In this document: positions 1 through 7,693 of the stretch, one piece after another
Numbering within the stretch: position 1 is the stretch's first letter
Layout: each line of letters starts with the position of its first letter
Origin: Erysipelotrichia bacterium
GTDB taxonomy: Bacteria; Bacillota_I; Bacilli_A; Erysipelotrichales; Erysipelotrichaceae
Direction: 5' to 3'
Assembly (NCBI GenBank): GCA_009929095.1
Contig: SABF01000045.1
Coordinates: 1-9,501 of the forward strand
DNA length: 9,501 bases
The notes under the pieces: model-generated
What the model was told of the DNA's origin: nothing
What the model saw: the letters and a program-made list of their open reading frames with translations, nothing else
The model's database searches: none
Position numbers and translations under genes: made by a program

Positions 1-3000
1 GAAAAGAAACCCGGCTTTGATGTGGAAGCAGAAGCACTGAAAAAAGAACTGCAGGATCTTCTGGGCATTGCCGGAATCCGGCAGCTGCGCATGGTCTGCC
101 GCTATGATGCCGAGGATATCAGTGAAGATCTGTTTCGGCAGTCTGTCAGTACAATATTCAGCGAACCTCCGGTAGATAATGTGTATGATGAGCTTCCTTC
201 AGCAGATCATGTATTTGCTGTTGAATATCTGCCAGGGCAGTTTGATCAGCGGGCAGACTCAGCCTCTGAATGCATTCAGCTGCTGTCACAGGGAGAACGC
301 CCGGATGTACGCAGTGCCAAGGTTTATCTGATTGACGGTGAACTGAGTGAAGCAGATATTGAAGCAGTTAAAAAATATGTCATTAATCCAGTCGAAGCGA
401 GAGAAGCATCACTGGAAGAAGTGAGCACTCTCAAGATGAAGTTCAGCGTACCGACCGGTGTTGAAGTGCTGAATGGCTTTTCCGCCTACAGCGATGAACA
501 GCTTGAGACATTCAGGAATGAAAAGGGCCTTGCCATGGATCATGCGGACATTGCATTCTGCCAGGACTATTTCAAGTCAGAACATCGCGATCCGACGATT
601 ACGGAAATTCGCGTGATTGATACCTATTGGAGTGATCACTGTCGTCATACTACCTTTGGGACAATTCTTAAGGATGTAAAAATTGATGATGCCATTGTAC
701 AGCAGGCATATGAGAGATATCTGCAGCTGCGCAGGGAAACCGGCAGAGACAGAAAAGACGAAACACTGATGGATCTTGCGACCATAGGTGCCAAAGCGCT
801 CAAACAGCGCGGCATTCTCAGGAATCTTGATGAAAGCGAAGAGATCAATGCCTGCACTGTAAAGATCAAATGTGATGTGAACGGCAGAGACGAAGACTGG
901 CTGTTCCTGTTCAAGAATGAAACTCATAACCACCCGACAGAGATCGAACCGTTCGGCGGTGCAGCAACCTGCATCGGCGGAGCCATTCGTGATCCGCTGT
1001 CCGGCCGGAGCTATGTGTATCAGGCGATGCGCGTAACCGGTGCGGCTGATCCACTGAAGCCGGTATCCGCAACAATGGCGGGCAAGCTGCCTCAGCGCAA
1101 GCTCGTAACCACTGCGGCTGCAGGCTATTCCAGCTATGGCAACCAGATCGGTCTTGCGACCGGTCAGGTCAGTGAACTTTATCATCCGGGCTATGCGGCA
1201 AAACGTATGGAGATTGGTGCTGTAGTTGGAGCTGCTCCTCAATCGCATGTTCGCAGAGAAGAGCCGAAGCCGGGTGATGTCATCATTCTTCTCGGCGGCA
1301 GAACTGGCAGAGATGGAATTGGCGGTGCAACCGGATCCAGCAAGGCACACAAGCTTTCAAGTCTGGAAACCTGCGGGGCCGAGGTGCAGAAAGGCAATGC
1401 CCCGATTGAACGTAAACTGCAGAGACTGTTTCGCAGAGAAGATGCGTGCCGGCTGATCAAGCGATGCAACGACTTTGGCGCTGGCGGAGTCTCTGTTGCG
1501 ATCGGTGAACTGGCAGATGGCCTGAAGATTGACCTGAACAAAGTTACCCGAAAGTATGAAGGTCTTGACGGTACGGAACTTGCAATCAGTGAGAGCCAGG
1601 AACGCATGGCTGCTGCAGTTGCCAGAGCCGATGCAGAGAAATTTATTGAACTTGCAGAAGAAGAAAACCTGGAAGCGACAATCGTTGCAGAAGTTACTGC
1701 AGAAAAGCGGATGGTTGAGAATTGGAACAATGTATCGATTGTTAATCTGTCGAGAGAATTCCTGAACTCCAACGGTGCCAGCCGTCATGCGACCGTGCAC
1801 ATTGTCAGCGGCAGCGTATATCAGCCGCAGTGGGCGGGGAATACGTTTAGAGAAAAGATGGAATCACTGGTCAGCGATCTGAATGTTGCCAGCGAAAAAG
1901 GACTTGGCGAACGCTTTGACAGTACGATCGGCGCTTCTACGGTACTGATGCCATATGGCGGAAAGTACCAGCTGACACCAGCAATGGCAATGGCTGCTAA
2001 ACTGCCGACTGAGAAAGAAACCGCCACCTGCTCTGGCATGGCATGGGGATTTAATCCATATCAGATGGAAGCAGATCCATACAGAGGTGCCTACTGTTCT
2101 GTTGCGGAAAGTGTAACCAAGCTTGTAACTGCCGGTTTCAGACACCGGGATATGTATCTGACTTTCCAGGAATACTTTGAACATCTTGGCAGTGAGGCAG
2201 AGCGCTGGGGCAAGCCTGCTGCAGCACTGCTTGGCGCACTGGATGCCCAGATGGGTCTTGGCATTGGCGCTATTGGCGGCAAGGACAGTATGTCCGGAAG
2301 CTTTGAGGGACTTGATGTCCCGCCCACTCTGGTCAGTTTTGCGACAGCGTGCGGAAATGTGAAGTATGTTCTGAGCCCGGAATTCAAGCATGCCGGCAGT
2401 GCTGTGGTACTGCTGAAGCCGGAATATGAAAATGGCATTCCTACTTCAGAAAGTCTTCTGAAGAATTATGATGCGGTTGAAAAACTGAACGAGAATGGCA
2501 GGATTATCTCAGCAGCGACGGGCGGCTATGGCAGCACAGCGGCAGAACTGTTCAGGATGTGTACTGGAAATCGGATTGGTCTGAAGTTCACAGAAGACTT
2601 TGATCCGGCTTCTCTGTTTGAGGAATCCACCGGTGCAATCATTCTGGAACTGAAGGAAGCGGAACTGGGCACACTGATCGGTCATACATGCAGCGAATAT
2701 CTCATGCAGACTAAAGATGAGATCATTGACCTCATGCATCTGCAGCAGCTCTGGGAAGACAGGCTGGAACCGGTATTCCCGTATCGCAGAAAAGACAAAG
2801 CAGCTGAACCGATCAGCTTTGAATGCAGCAGCCATCTGCATTCATCTGTACGCGTGGAAACACCAAGAGTCATTATCCCGGTATTTCCTGGTACCAACTG
2901 TGAATATGATTCGGCAAAGGCTTTTGTCAGAGCCGGCGGCGATCCGCATGTGCTGGTTCTGAGAAATCAGACGCCGGCAGATGTCGCCAGAAGCTGTGAA

Positions 3001-3660
3001 GCGCTTGTGCATGAAATCAATGCGGCAAACATACTGATGCTACCGGGAGGGTTTTCCGGCGGTGATGAACCGGATGGAAGTGCAAAGTTCATTACTGCAT
3101 TCTTCCGCAATCCGTCGGTCAAGGATGCTGTGGGACAGCTTCTGAATGAACGCGATGGTCTGATACTTGGTATCTGCAACGGATTCCAGGCACTGATAAA
3201 ACTGGGACTTCTGCCTTATGGCGAGATCAGAGATATTTCCAAAGATGATCCGACCCTGACTTATAATGTCATCGGCCGTCATCAGAGTATGCTGGTGCAT
3301 ACCTGCATTGCCAGCAATCTGTCCCCTTGGCTTGCCGACTGCAAAGTTGGCGATGTGCATATGATGCCGATCAGTCATGGTGAAGGCAGATTTGTCTGTG
3401 AACAGAAACTTCTGGAAAAATTGATTTGCAATGGTCAGGTTGCAGCGCAGTATGCAGATCTGAATGGGGTTCCGACAATGGATCAGAGTTATAATCCCAA
3501 TGGCAGCGTCATGGCCATTGAATCAATTTCATCTCTTGATGGCCGTATCCTTGGCAAAATGGGTCATACGGAGCGAAGCGGCGATATGCTTTACAGGAAT
3601 ATTGATGGAATCAGGATTCAGCCGCTGTTTGAAAACGGCGTCAATTTCTTCAGAAAATAG
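1..3660 (+). CDS. purL: Phosphoribosylformylglycinamidine (FGAM) synthase, one-piece form, 5' end cut by the window
   Basis: This enzyme converts FGAR, glutamine and ATP to FGAM, the fourth step of de novo purine synthesis in the cytoplasm. Numbering residues from base 1, the synthetase half shows TYWSDHCRHTTF (208-219), the ATP/metal-binding NETHNHPTEIEPFGG (from 306) and GGKDSMSG (759-766). The C-terminal class I glutamine amidotransferase domain begins near residue 957 (IPVFPGTNCEYD) and has the expected triad: Cys1059 in GICNGFQ, then His1126 and Glu1128 in SHGEGRF. About 1219 residues are visible, close to the ~1250 of the fused proteobacterial/clostridial type, unlike the separate PurS/PurL/PurQ set of Bacillus. 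The frame is open to base 1 and the first residues (EKKPGFDVEAEALKKEL) look like family sequence, so the GTG at base 22 is not the start; the true start lies just upstream of the window. It is followed after 15 bases by purB, evidently in one operon. All key residues are present and it looks functional. Confidence 0.97.
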   Translation, partial: EKKPGFDVEAEALKKELQDLLGIAGIRQLRMVCRYDAEDISEDLFRQSVSTIFSEPPVDNVYDELPSADHVFAVEYLPGQFDQRADSASECIQLLSQGERPDVRSAKVYLIDGELSEADIEAVKKYVINPVEAREASLEEVSTLKMKFSVPTGVEVLNGFSAYSDEQLETFRNEKGLAMDHADIAFCQDYFKSEHRDPTITEIRVIDTYWSDHCRHTTFGTILKDVKIDDAIVQQAYERYLQLRRETGRDRKDETLMDLATIGAKALKQRGILRNLDESEEINACTVKIKCDVNGRDEDWLFLFKNETHNHPTEIEPFGGAATCIGGAIRDPLSGRSYVYQAMRVTGAADPLKPVSATMAGKLPQRKLVTTAAAGYSSYGNQIGLATGQVSELYHPGYAAKRMEIGAVVGAAPQSHVRREEPKPGDVIILLGGRTGRDGIGGATGSSKAHKLSSLETCGAEVQKGNAPIERKLQRLFRREDACRLIKRCNDFGAGGVSVAIGELADGLKIDLNKVTRKYEGLDGTELAISESQERMAAAVARADAEKFIELAEEENLEATIVAEVTAEKRMVENWNNVSIVNLSREFLNSNGASRHATVHIVSGSVYQPQWAGNTFREKMESLVSDLNVASEKGLGERFDSTIGASTVLMPYGGKYQLTPAMAMAAKLPTEKETATCSGMAWGFNPYQMEADPYRGAYCSVAESVTKLVTAGFRHRDMYLTFQEYFEHLGSEAERWGKPAAALLGALDAQMGLGIGAIGGKDSMSGSFEGLDVPPTLVSFATACGNVKYVLSPEFKHAGSAVVLLKPEYENGIPTSESLLKNYDAVEKLNENGRIISAATGGYGSTAAELFRMCTGNRIGLKFTEDFDPASLFEESTGAIILELKEAELGTLIGHTCSEYLMQTKDEIIDLMHLQQLWEDRLEPVFPYRRKDKAAEPISFECSSHLHSSVRVETPRVIIPVFPGTNCEYDSAKAFVRAGGDPHVLVLRNQTPADVARSCEALVHEINAANILMLPGGFSGGDEPDGSAKFITAFFRNPSVKDAVGQLLNERDGLILGICNGFQALIKLGLLPYGEIRDISKDDPTLTYNVIGRHQSMLVHTCIASNLSPWLADCKVGDVHMMPISHGEGRFVCEQKLLEKLICNGQVAAQYADLNGVPTMDQSYNPNGSVMAIESISSLDGRILGKMGHTERSGDMLYRNIDGIRIQPLFENGVNFFRK

Positions 3661-3675
3661 ACAGGAGGCTCATCT

Positions 3676-5112
3676 ATGGCATCACATGATCGATACATTT
3701 CACCATTCAGCACAAGATATGCGTCCGACGAGATGCAGTATATCTTTTCAGAAGACAATAAATTCAAGACCTGGCGCCGTCTCTGGATTGCTCTGGCAAA
3801 AGCAGAAAAGAAACAGGGAATCGAGATTACGGATGAACAGATTGCGGAACTGGAAGCACACAGGGAAGACATTAACTATGAAGATGCGGCAGCCAGAGAA
3901 AAACTTGTTCGCCACGATGTCATGAGTCATGTCTATGCTTATGGCCTGCAGTGTCCTTCGGCGAAGGGAATCATTCATCTTGGCGCAACCAGCTGCTATG
4001 TTGGTGACAATACAGATGTCATTATTATGAGGCAGGGTCTGGAACTGATTCAGAAGAAACTGATTGGCGTACTGGCTAATCTTGCTCAGTTTGCCAGTGC
4101 TTACAAGGATCTTCCGTGTCTTGCTTATACACACTGCCAGCCTGCCCAGCTTACAACTGTCGGCAAGCGTGCTGCGCTGTGGATGAATGAGTTCTATATG
4201 GATCTCAATGAACTGAATCACCAATGCGATCAGCTGATGCTGAGAGGGGTAAAGGGAACAACCGGAACTCAAGCAAGTTTTATTGAACTGTTTAACGGAG
4301 ATTCAGGAAAGGTCAAAGCACTGGAACAGGATGTATGTGCTCAGATGGGCTTTGCAAAAGCAGTACCGGTGTGCGGCCAGACCTACAGTCGCAAGGTTGA
4401 CTATAACGTTCTTTCAGCAATTGCCGGTCTTGCCCAGAGTGCCATGAAGATGGCCACCGATATACGACTGCTGGCAAATTTCAAGGAAATGGAAGAACCA
4501 TTTGAAAAGAATCAGATTGGCTCTTCAGCAATGCCTTATAAGCGCAATCCGATGAGATGCGAACGGATCTGTGCACTCAGCCGTTATCTGATGATCGATG
4601 TACTCAATCCGGCAATGACAGCGGGAACCCAGTGGTTTGAACGAACACTGGATGATTCTGCCAATAAGCGTATATCCATGGCAGAAGGATTTCTGGCAGC
4701 CGATGCCATTCTGAATATTCTTCTGAATGTCTCTGACGGTCTGGTTGTATATCCCAAAGTTATTCACAGCCGTGTCATGGCAGAACTGCCATTCATGGCC
4801 AGCGAGAATATCATGATGAAAGCAGTAAAAAAAGGCGGCGATCGTCAGGAGCTTCATGAGCGCCTGAGAGAGCATGCTATTGCGGCCGCTGCAGAAGTCA
4901 AGCAGGAAGGCAAGCCAAATGATATGATTGCCCGCATTGAGAACGATCCGTTATTTGGACTGAGCCGCGAGGAAATTGAAGGTGAATTGAATCCGGAAGA
5001 TTTTACCGGAAGGTCTTCAGAGCAGGTTGAGGATTTCCTGAATGAAGTGATCAACCCGCTGCTTGCATCACACCCGGAAGATCAGGGTATGAAATCTGAA
5101 CTGAGCGTCTGA
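3676..5112 (+). CDS. purB: Adenylosuccinate lyase, long eukaryote-like form
   Basis: This lyase removes fumarate from SAICAR (step 8 of IMP synthesis) and from adenylosuccinate (last step to AMP). It is 478 residues long and belongs to the fumarase/aspartase superfamily, which works as a homotetramer with shared active sites. Visible landmarks are HLGATSCYVGDNTD (101-115), the catalytic His153 in YTHCQPAQLTTVGKR, and the flexible signature loop GSSAMPYKRNPMRCER from residue 282, with the catalytic Ser at 283/284. ERTLDDSANKR and VVYPKV are also conserved. The start is set by AGGAGG at 3663-3668, 7 bases before the ATG. From memory of the family, the length and blocks such as VKGTTGTQASF, TDIRLLANFKEMEEPFEK and RTLDDSAN match animal ADSL (~484 residues) more closely than the ~430-residue Bacillus PurB; this has not been tested by alignment. 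It is the last gene before a hairpin terminator. It appears intact. Confidence 0.97.
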   Translation: MASHDRYISPFSTRYASDEMQYIFSEDNKFKTWRRLWIALAKAEKKQGIEITDEQIAELEAHREDINYEDAAAREKLVRHDVMSHVYAYGLQCPSAKGIIHLGATSCYVGDNTDVIIMRQGLELIQKKLIGVLANLAQFASAYKDLPCLAYTHCQPAQLTTVGKRAALWMNEFYMDLNELNHQCDQLMLRGVKGTTGTQASFIELFNGDSGKVKALEQDVCAQMGFAKAVPVCGQTYSRKVDYNVLSAIAGLAQSAMKMATDIRLLANFKEMEEPFEKNQIGSSAMPYKRNPMRCERICALSRYLMIDVLNPAMTAGTQWFERTLDDSANKRISMAEGFLAADAILNILLNVSDGLVVYPKVIHSRVMAELPFMASENIMMKAVKKGGDRQELHERLREHAIAAAAEVKQEGKPNDMIARIENDPLFGLSREEIEGELNPEDFTGRSSEQVEDFLNEVINPLLASHPEDQGMKSELSV

Positions 5113-5139
5113 GATAGAAAAGGAATCAGGAACCGCTGC

Positions 5140-5190
5140 AGCAGTCTTTGTCTGCCAGAACACCTGGCACAGAGACTGCTTTATTTTGAC
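5140..5190 (+). terminator. Rho-independent terminator of the purL-purB operon
   Basis: AGCAGTCTTTG (5140-5150) pairs with CAGAGACTGCT (5170-5180) with one G-U pair. After a 2-base bulge (TC, 5151-5152), TGCCAG (5153-5158) pairs with CTGGCA (5164-5169) around a 5-base loop, AACAC. The 17-pair stem is followed by TTATTTTGACTT, a T-rich but imperfect tail. It lies 27 bases after the purB stop, where an operon end is expected. Confidence 0.8.
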
Positions 5191-5880
5191 TTGATCAGTG
5201 CAGGAACCGTGAAATTTATTGAGAATTATTACGGCATGAGCAGAATTAAAGAAGCAATCCAACGCAGTTTAGCAACTTTTTATTGACGGATATGTCTTAT
5301 TTCATAAATCATGCAGCCTGATATTCTGCGCGCAATCAGAATGCGGCAGTTATCGACAATGCACTGAATTTCCTGTAACTCATTAACGAAGCCGTTCTTA
5401 TGAACTCCGAAAAGATATCGGCATGGCTGCAGAATCACAGCAGCTTTGGACATAATGAGTCTGAACCAATATTCTTTGATATTGTCTGCGGCGATGGATC
5501 CATCCGTCACATCCGAACATATCTGTTTTGAACCGATGAATACTGTTCTCTGATCTATCATGGACAGCAGCCATCAGTATATTGAATTGCATTATTCAAC
5601 TGTCTAGTATTGCTGAAGACATGACAGAACGCTGCTGCCGGACAGCTGACCATCAATTACGTGCCCAATGGAAATTATTCAAAGGAATTGCACGGAGAAC
5701 ACAGCAGTGAAACAGCAGGATTGGTCAGATAATGACTTAACGGAAAAGACAGTCATGGCGATAAGATTGAAGCACTTCAAAAGAACTGACGGAAAACCGG
5801 AAGGGGTTGCTGACCGATTGATTAACAGGGATCTGCCAGCAGTTTCAGCCCGTTTTTGCGTTAACTGATATTCTTTATTG
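5191..5880 (+). other. Gene-free stretch with broken coding-like pieces, possible decayed gene
   Basis: No intact gene with a ribosome binding site is seen in this ~700-base stretch. Reading the + strand, several stop-interrupted runs look protein-like: 5161-5283 (ending RIKEAIQRSLATFY, in phase with purB but after its stop), then the phase beginning at 5283 with runs such as NEAVLMNSEKISAWLQNH and EPIFFDIVCGDGSIRHI, and a later run near 5650-5720 (TINYVPNGNYSKELHGEH). Stops or frame changes separate them. A 93-codon minus-strand ORF (5280-5561) and a 66-codon + ORF (5668-5868) overlap the stretch, but neither has a convincing Shine-Dalgarno sequence and I recognise neither product. A degraded + strand gene is one explanation; ordinary non-coding DNA is another. 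No family can be named. Confidence 0.3.
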
Positions 5881-5893
5881 TTCAGAGAAACTG

Positions 5894-5918
5894 AATCCTT
5901 CCGTAAAAGGGAGTGATT
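5894..5918 (-). terminator. Weak hairpin at the end of the rhodanese gene
   Basis: On the + strand, AATCCTTCC (5894-5902) can pair with GGGAGTGATT (5909-5918) around GTAAAA, with one T-G pair and one bulged T. It overlaps the stop codon of the minus-strand rhodanese gene and lies at the 3' end expected for a terminator. There is no good run of T after it on the minus strand (CAGTTTCTC follows), so it may only be a 3'-end stabilising or Rho-assisted structure, or chance. Confidence 0.3.
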
Positions 5919-6348
5919 ACTTTACTGTTTCAAATGGCCAGGTTGATATTCCGCCAAAGTCATATACGTTGGTATATCCCAGATCAGCTAGTTTCTGAGA
6001 AGCATCACGAGCTCTGATCCCAGTGCGGCAGTATACCAGAATTACGGCATCTTTATCGGCAAGTTCGGTCGGGGCAGTATTTCCAATCGATTCATTGGGG
6101 ATGAGCATTGCATTCTCGATATGACCGGCATCGTATTCATCCTGTCTGCGAACATCCACGATGACTGTCTCGCTTGAATCCATCATTGACTTGGCTTCTT
6201 CGGCAGAGATGATCTGAAAGGCCGCGGCAGGTTCGGTGGTTTGTGCAGGTGTGGGTACGCTGACAGTCCTTCCGGGATTTATAAAGTACAGAATACTTCC
6301 GATGATAAATCCGACAATTGCGATAATGAGAAGATTTCTGCGTTTCAT
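5917..6348 (-). CDS. Membrane-anchored single-domain rhodanese (sulfurtransferase family)
   Basis: The product is 143 residues. It has a short basic N-terminus (MKRRN), one hydrophobic segment at about residues 6-23, a Pro/Thr/Ala-rich linker to about residue 43, then one rhodanese domain (45-143). The domain shows IVDVRRQDEYDAGHIENA (63-80), the active-site loop CRTGIRA with Cys107, and the closing YDFGGISTWP motif. Cys107 would carry a persulfide in sulfur transfer; the physiological donor and acceptor are unknown. There is no lipobox Cys, so the segment is probably an uncleaved signal anchor with the domain outside the membrane. I chose the ATG at 6348 over the upstream one at 6399 because AGGAAGAGA lies about 9-13 bases before it and the extra 17 residues do not resemble an N-terminus. 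It is convergent with purB and appears to be transcribed alone. Related proteins in Bacillota are usually annotated only as rhodanese-like domain proteins. Confidence 0.9.
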   Translation of the reverse strand: MKRRNLLIIAIVGFIIGSILYFINPGRTVSVPTPAQTTEPAAAFQIISAEEAKSMMDSSETVIVDVRRQDEYDAGHIENAMLIPNESIGNTAPTELADKDAVILVYCRTGIRARDASQKLADLGYTNVYDFGGISTWPFETVK

Positions 6349-6382
6349 ATGAGTTCTCTCTTCCTGTCTGTTCTGCAGAAAT

Positions 6383-6412
6383 ATTATGAATGATTCCAAT
6401 CACAAAGTCCAA
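6383..6412 (-). promoter_or_regulatory. Candidate sigma-A-type promoter for the rhodanese gene
   Basis: On the minus strand TTGGAC (6412-6407) is followed after 18 bases by CATAAT (6388-6383), one mismatch from TATAAT. Transcription would begin near 6376, about 28 bases before the chosen start codon at 6348. The -35 element is a weak match, so this is a plausible placement only. Confidence 0.35.
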
Positions 6413-6482
6413 GTGAATGATCGGCAACCTGAAAGGCTCAGGCAATGACAGCACGTCACATTTCACTTTTTTATAAATGATT

Positions 6483-6797
6483 TCATTCCGGTCGAAATGC
6501 TCTGTACAGGTCATCTCTGACTGCACAGCCATGCAGCAGACGCTCTCCTTCGAAGAATGGCGTGGAATGCTCTAGATTGCGATTATCAGCAGGGAAGAAG
6601 TGTACTGCGATGAAAGAATCGTATTCAAGTCTGCAAACAGCAGTGAAATTGAAACGGAATACTGGGTACTCTGACATATGACATTCGCAAAGATTCTTAT
6701 AATTAGCATCAGGTGTCTGCTGGTATTTGCAGATGCTGTATTTTATGTCCATTCGGATCGTGAAGCGAATGCCTGAAATCATAGATTTCATTTCCAT
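6483..6797 (-). CDS. Hypothetical small protein, doubtful
   Basis: This is an open frame of 104 codons on the minus strand, upstream of and parallel to the rhodanese gene. I do not recognise the product. Its C-terminal two-thirds (from SEYPVFRFNFTAVCRLEYD to LLHGCAVRDDLYRAF) reads like a folded protein, with many aromatic residues and no low-complexity runs. It has no membrane segment or signal peptide. Against it: no Shine-Dalgarno sequence precedes the ATG at 6797 or the nearby in-frame ATGs, an in-frame TAA lies a few codons upstream, and part of the opposite strand is also open. It could be a real small gene, the 3' remnant of a longer one, or chance. Confidence 0.3.
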   Translation of the reverse strand: MEMKSMISGIRFTIRMDIKYSICKYQQTPDANYKNLCECHMSEYPVFRFNFTAVCRLEYDSFIAVHFFPADNRNLEHSTPFFEGERLLHGCAVRDDLYRAFRPE

Positions 6798-6821
6798 ATA
6801 TGAGGGTTACAATTGGGGGTG

Positions 6822-6855
6822 TACCGCTGCGGCGAGCAACGCATGCTATGCGGTA
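6822..6855. repeat. Short inverted repeat upstream of the response regulator gene
   Basis: TACCGC (6822-6827) and GCGGTA (6850-6855) are exact inverted copies separated by 22 bases. The spacer holds the small palindrome GCATGC (6841-6846). The site lies about 110 bases before the response regulator start. It could be an operator or an RNA leader structure, but it does not resemble the paired direct repeats bound by LytTR proteins, and six-base arms can arise by chance. Confidence 0.25.
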
Positions 6856-6948
6856 TGACATATCCCTGACCTGATCTGCTTTGAGAGCATATAGACGATA
6901 TCGGCGGATGCCGCAAAGCCAGGCATCATGCGACAGAATTTAAATGAA

Positions 6949-6953
6949 CGGAG
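6949..6953 (+). promoter_or_regulatory. Ribosome binding site that fixes the response regulator start
   Basis: CGGAG at 6949-6953 directly abuts the ATG at 6954, too close to serve it. It sits 9 bases before the ATG at 6963, a normal spacing. The second ATG is therefore the likely start, giving MLQIAICDD, the usual beginning of a receiver domain. Confidence 0.65.
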
Positions 6954-6962
6954 ATGACCGCC

Positions 6963-7691
6963 ATGCTGCAAATAGCTATCTGCGATGATATGGATGATGA
7001 AATTCGGCCGATTGTCGCACTTGTAAATGAGTATCTGACCCTGCGCAGCATGATTGCCGAGGTGCGAGTGTTTTCACACCCAGACGCGCTGCTCACAGCC
7101 TGCGAAAAGGGGTTTTTTCATATCTATCTGCTGGATATGGTTATGCCGATGGTCAGCGGTTTGGAACTGGGGCGGGAGATCCGTCGGCACAGCTCTGATG
7201 CACAGATTATCTACATTACCACCGAACCAGCCTTTGCGCTGGACGCCTACGCGGTCAATCCTCTGCACTATCTGATAAAGCCTGTGGATAAAGCAAAACT
7301 TTTTTCCGTACTGGATTTGGCGGCAGAGAAGGTGGACTATGGTCAGGAGACCACAGTCACTGTCAAGACGAAAAACGGGCTGCGCACGATCTCCACTGAT
7401 ACGATTGCACTATGTGAGTACAAACGTCACGCCGTTATCTACATCCTTAGAAATGGCGAAACTATCGAAACAACAACCATCTCCGGCAGCTTTTCTGAGC
7501 ATATTGCTCCGCTGCTTCGGAATCAGCGGTTTATCCAGCCACATGCTGCATTTGCGGTCAATATGAACTGTGTGGAGCGGTTGGACAGGGATGGTTTCAT
7601 GCTTGAGAACAGCGCATTTGTTCCGGTGTCAGGCAAGCAATATACAGCGGTGAGAAACGCTTATATGAGTTATCGGCTCAGGGGGATGTGA
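6963..7691 (+). CDS. LytTR-family response regulator (AgrA/LytR type)
   Basis: The product is 242 residues, a normal length for the family. The receiver domain (1-120) has the acidic pair Asp8-Asp9, the phospho-acceptor Asp58 in YLLDMVMP, Thr86/Thr87 in IYITTEP and the Lys106-Pro107 pair in LIKPVDK. A LytTR DNA-binding domain follows (about 130-238), with the typical SFSEHIAPLL, FIQPHAAFAVN and VPVSGKQY blocks. Phosphorylation by a partner kinase should drive binding to promoter direct repeats; family members control quorum sensing, bacteriocin and export genes. The kinase gene starts 2 bases after the stop, so the two are translationally close. No peptide pheromone, AgrB-type protease or ABC exporter gene is visible in the window, so the target is unknown. 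All key residues are present and it seems intact. The alternative ATG at 6954 would add three residues. Confidence 0.92.
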   Translation: MLQIAICDDMDDEIRPIVALVNEYLTLRSMIAEVRVFSHPDALLTACEKGFFHIYLLDMVMPMVSGLELGREIRRHSSDAQIIYITTEPAFALDAYAVNPLHYLIKPVDKAKLFSVLDLAAEKVDYGQETTVTVKTKNGLRTISTDTIALCEYKRHAVIYILRNGETIETTTISGSFSEHIAPLLRNQRFIQPHAAFAVNMNCVERLDRDGFMLENSAFVPVSGKQYTAVRNAYMSYRLRGM

Positions 7692-7693
7692 CA

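Noticed and set aside
22..24. GTG at base 22 as the purL start
   Set aside because: The frame is open to base 1 and the preceding residues (EKKPGFD) look like the normal PurL N-terminus; the gene is simply cut by the window edge.
577..1350. Long minus-strand open frame (257 codons) opposite purL
   Set aside because: It lies fully inside the clearly coding purL frame, has no recognisable product or ribosome binding site, and is an antisense by-product of purL codon use.
3464..3925. 153-codon + strand frame bridging the purL end and purB start
   Set aside because: It overlaps conserved coding sequence of both genes in another frame and resembles no family.
6433..6477. TGAC/GTCA mini-hairpin before a T-run (near 6446-6475) as a + strand terminator
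   Set aside because: The stem is only four pairs and no + strand gene ends nearby.
6137..6532. 131-codon minus-strand frame overlapping the rhodanese gene
   Set aside because: It is a frame-shifted reading of the rhodanese gene, rich in His/Arg/Cys and with no domain.
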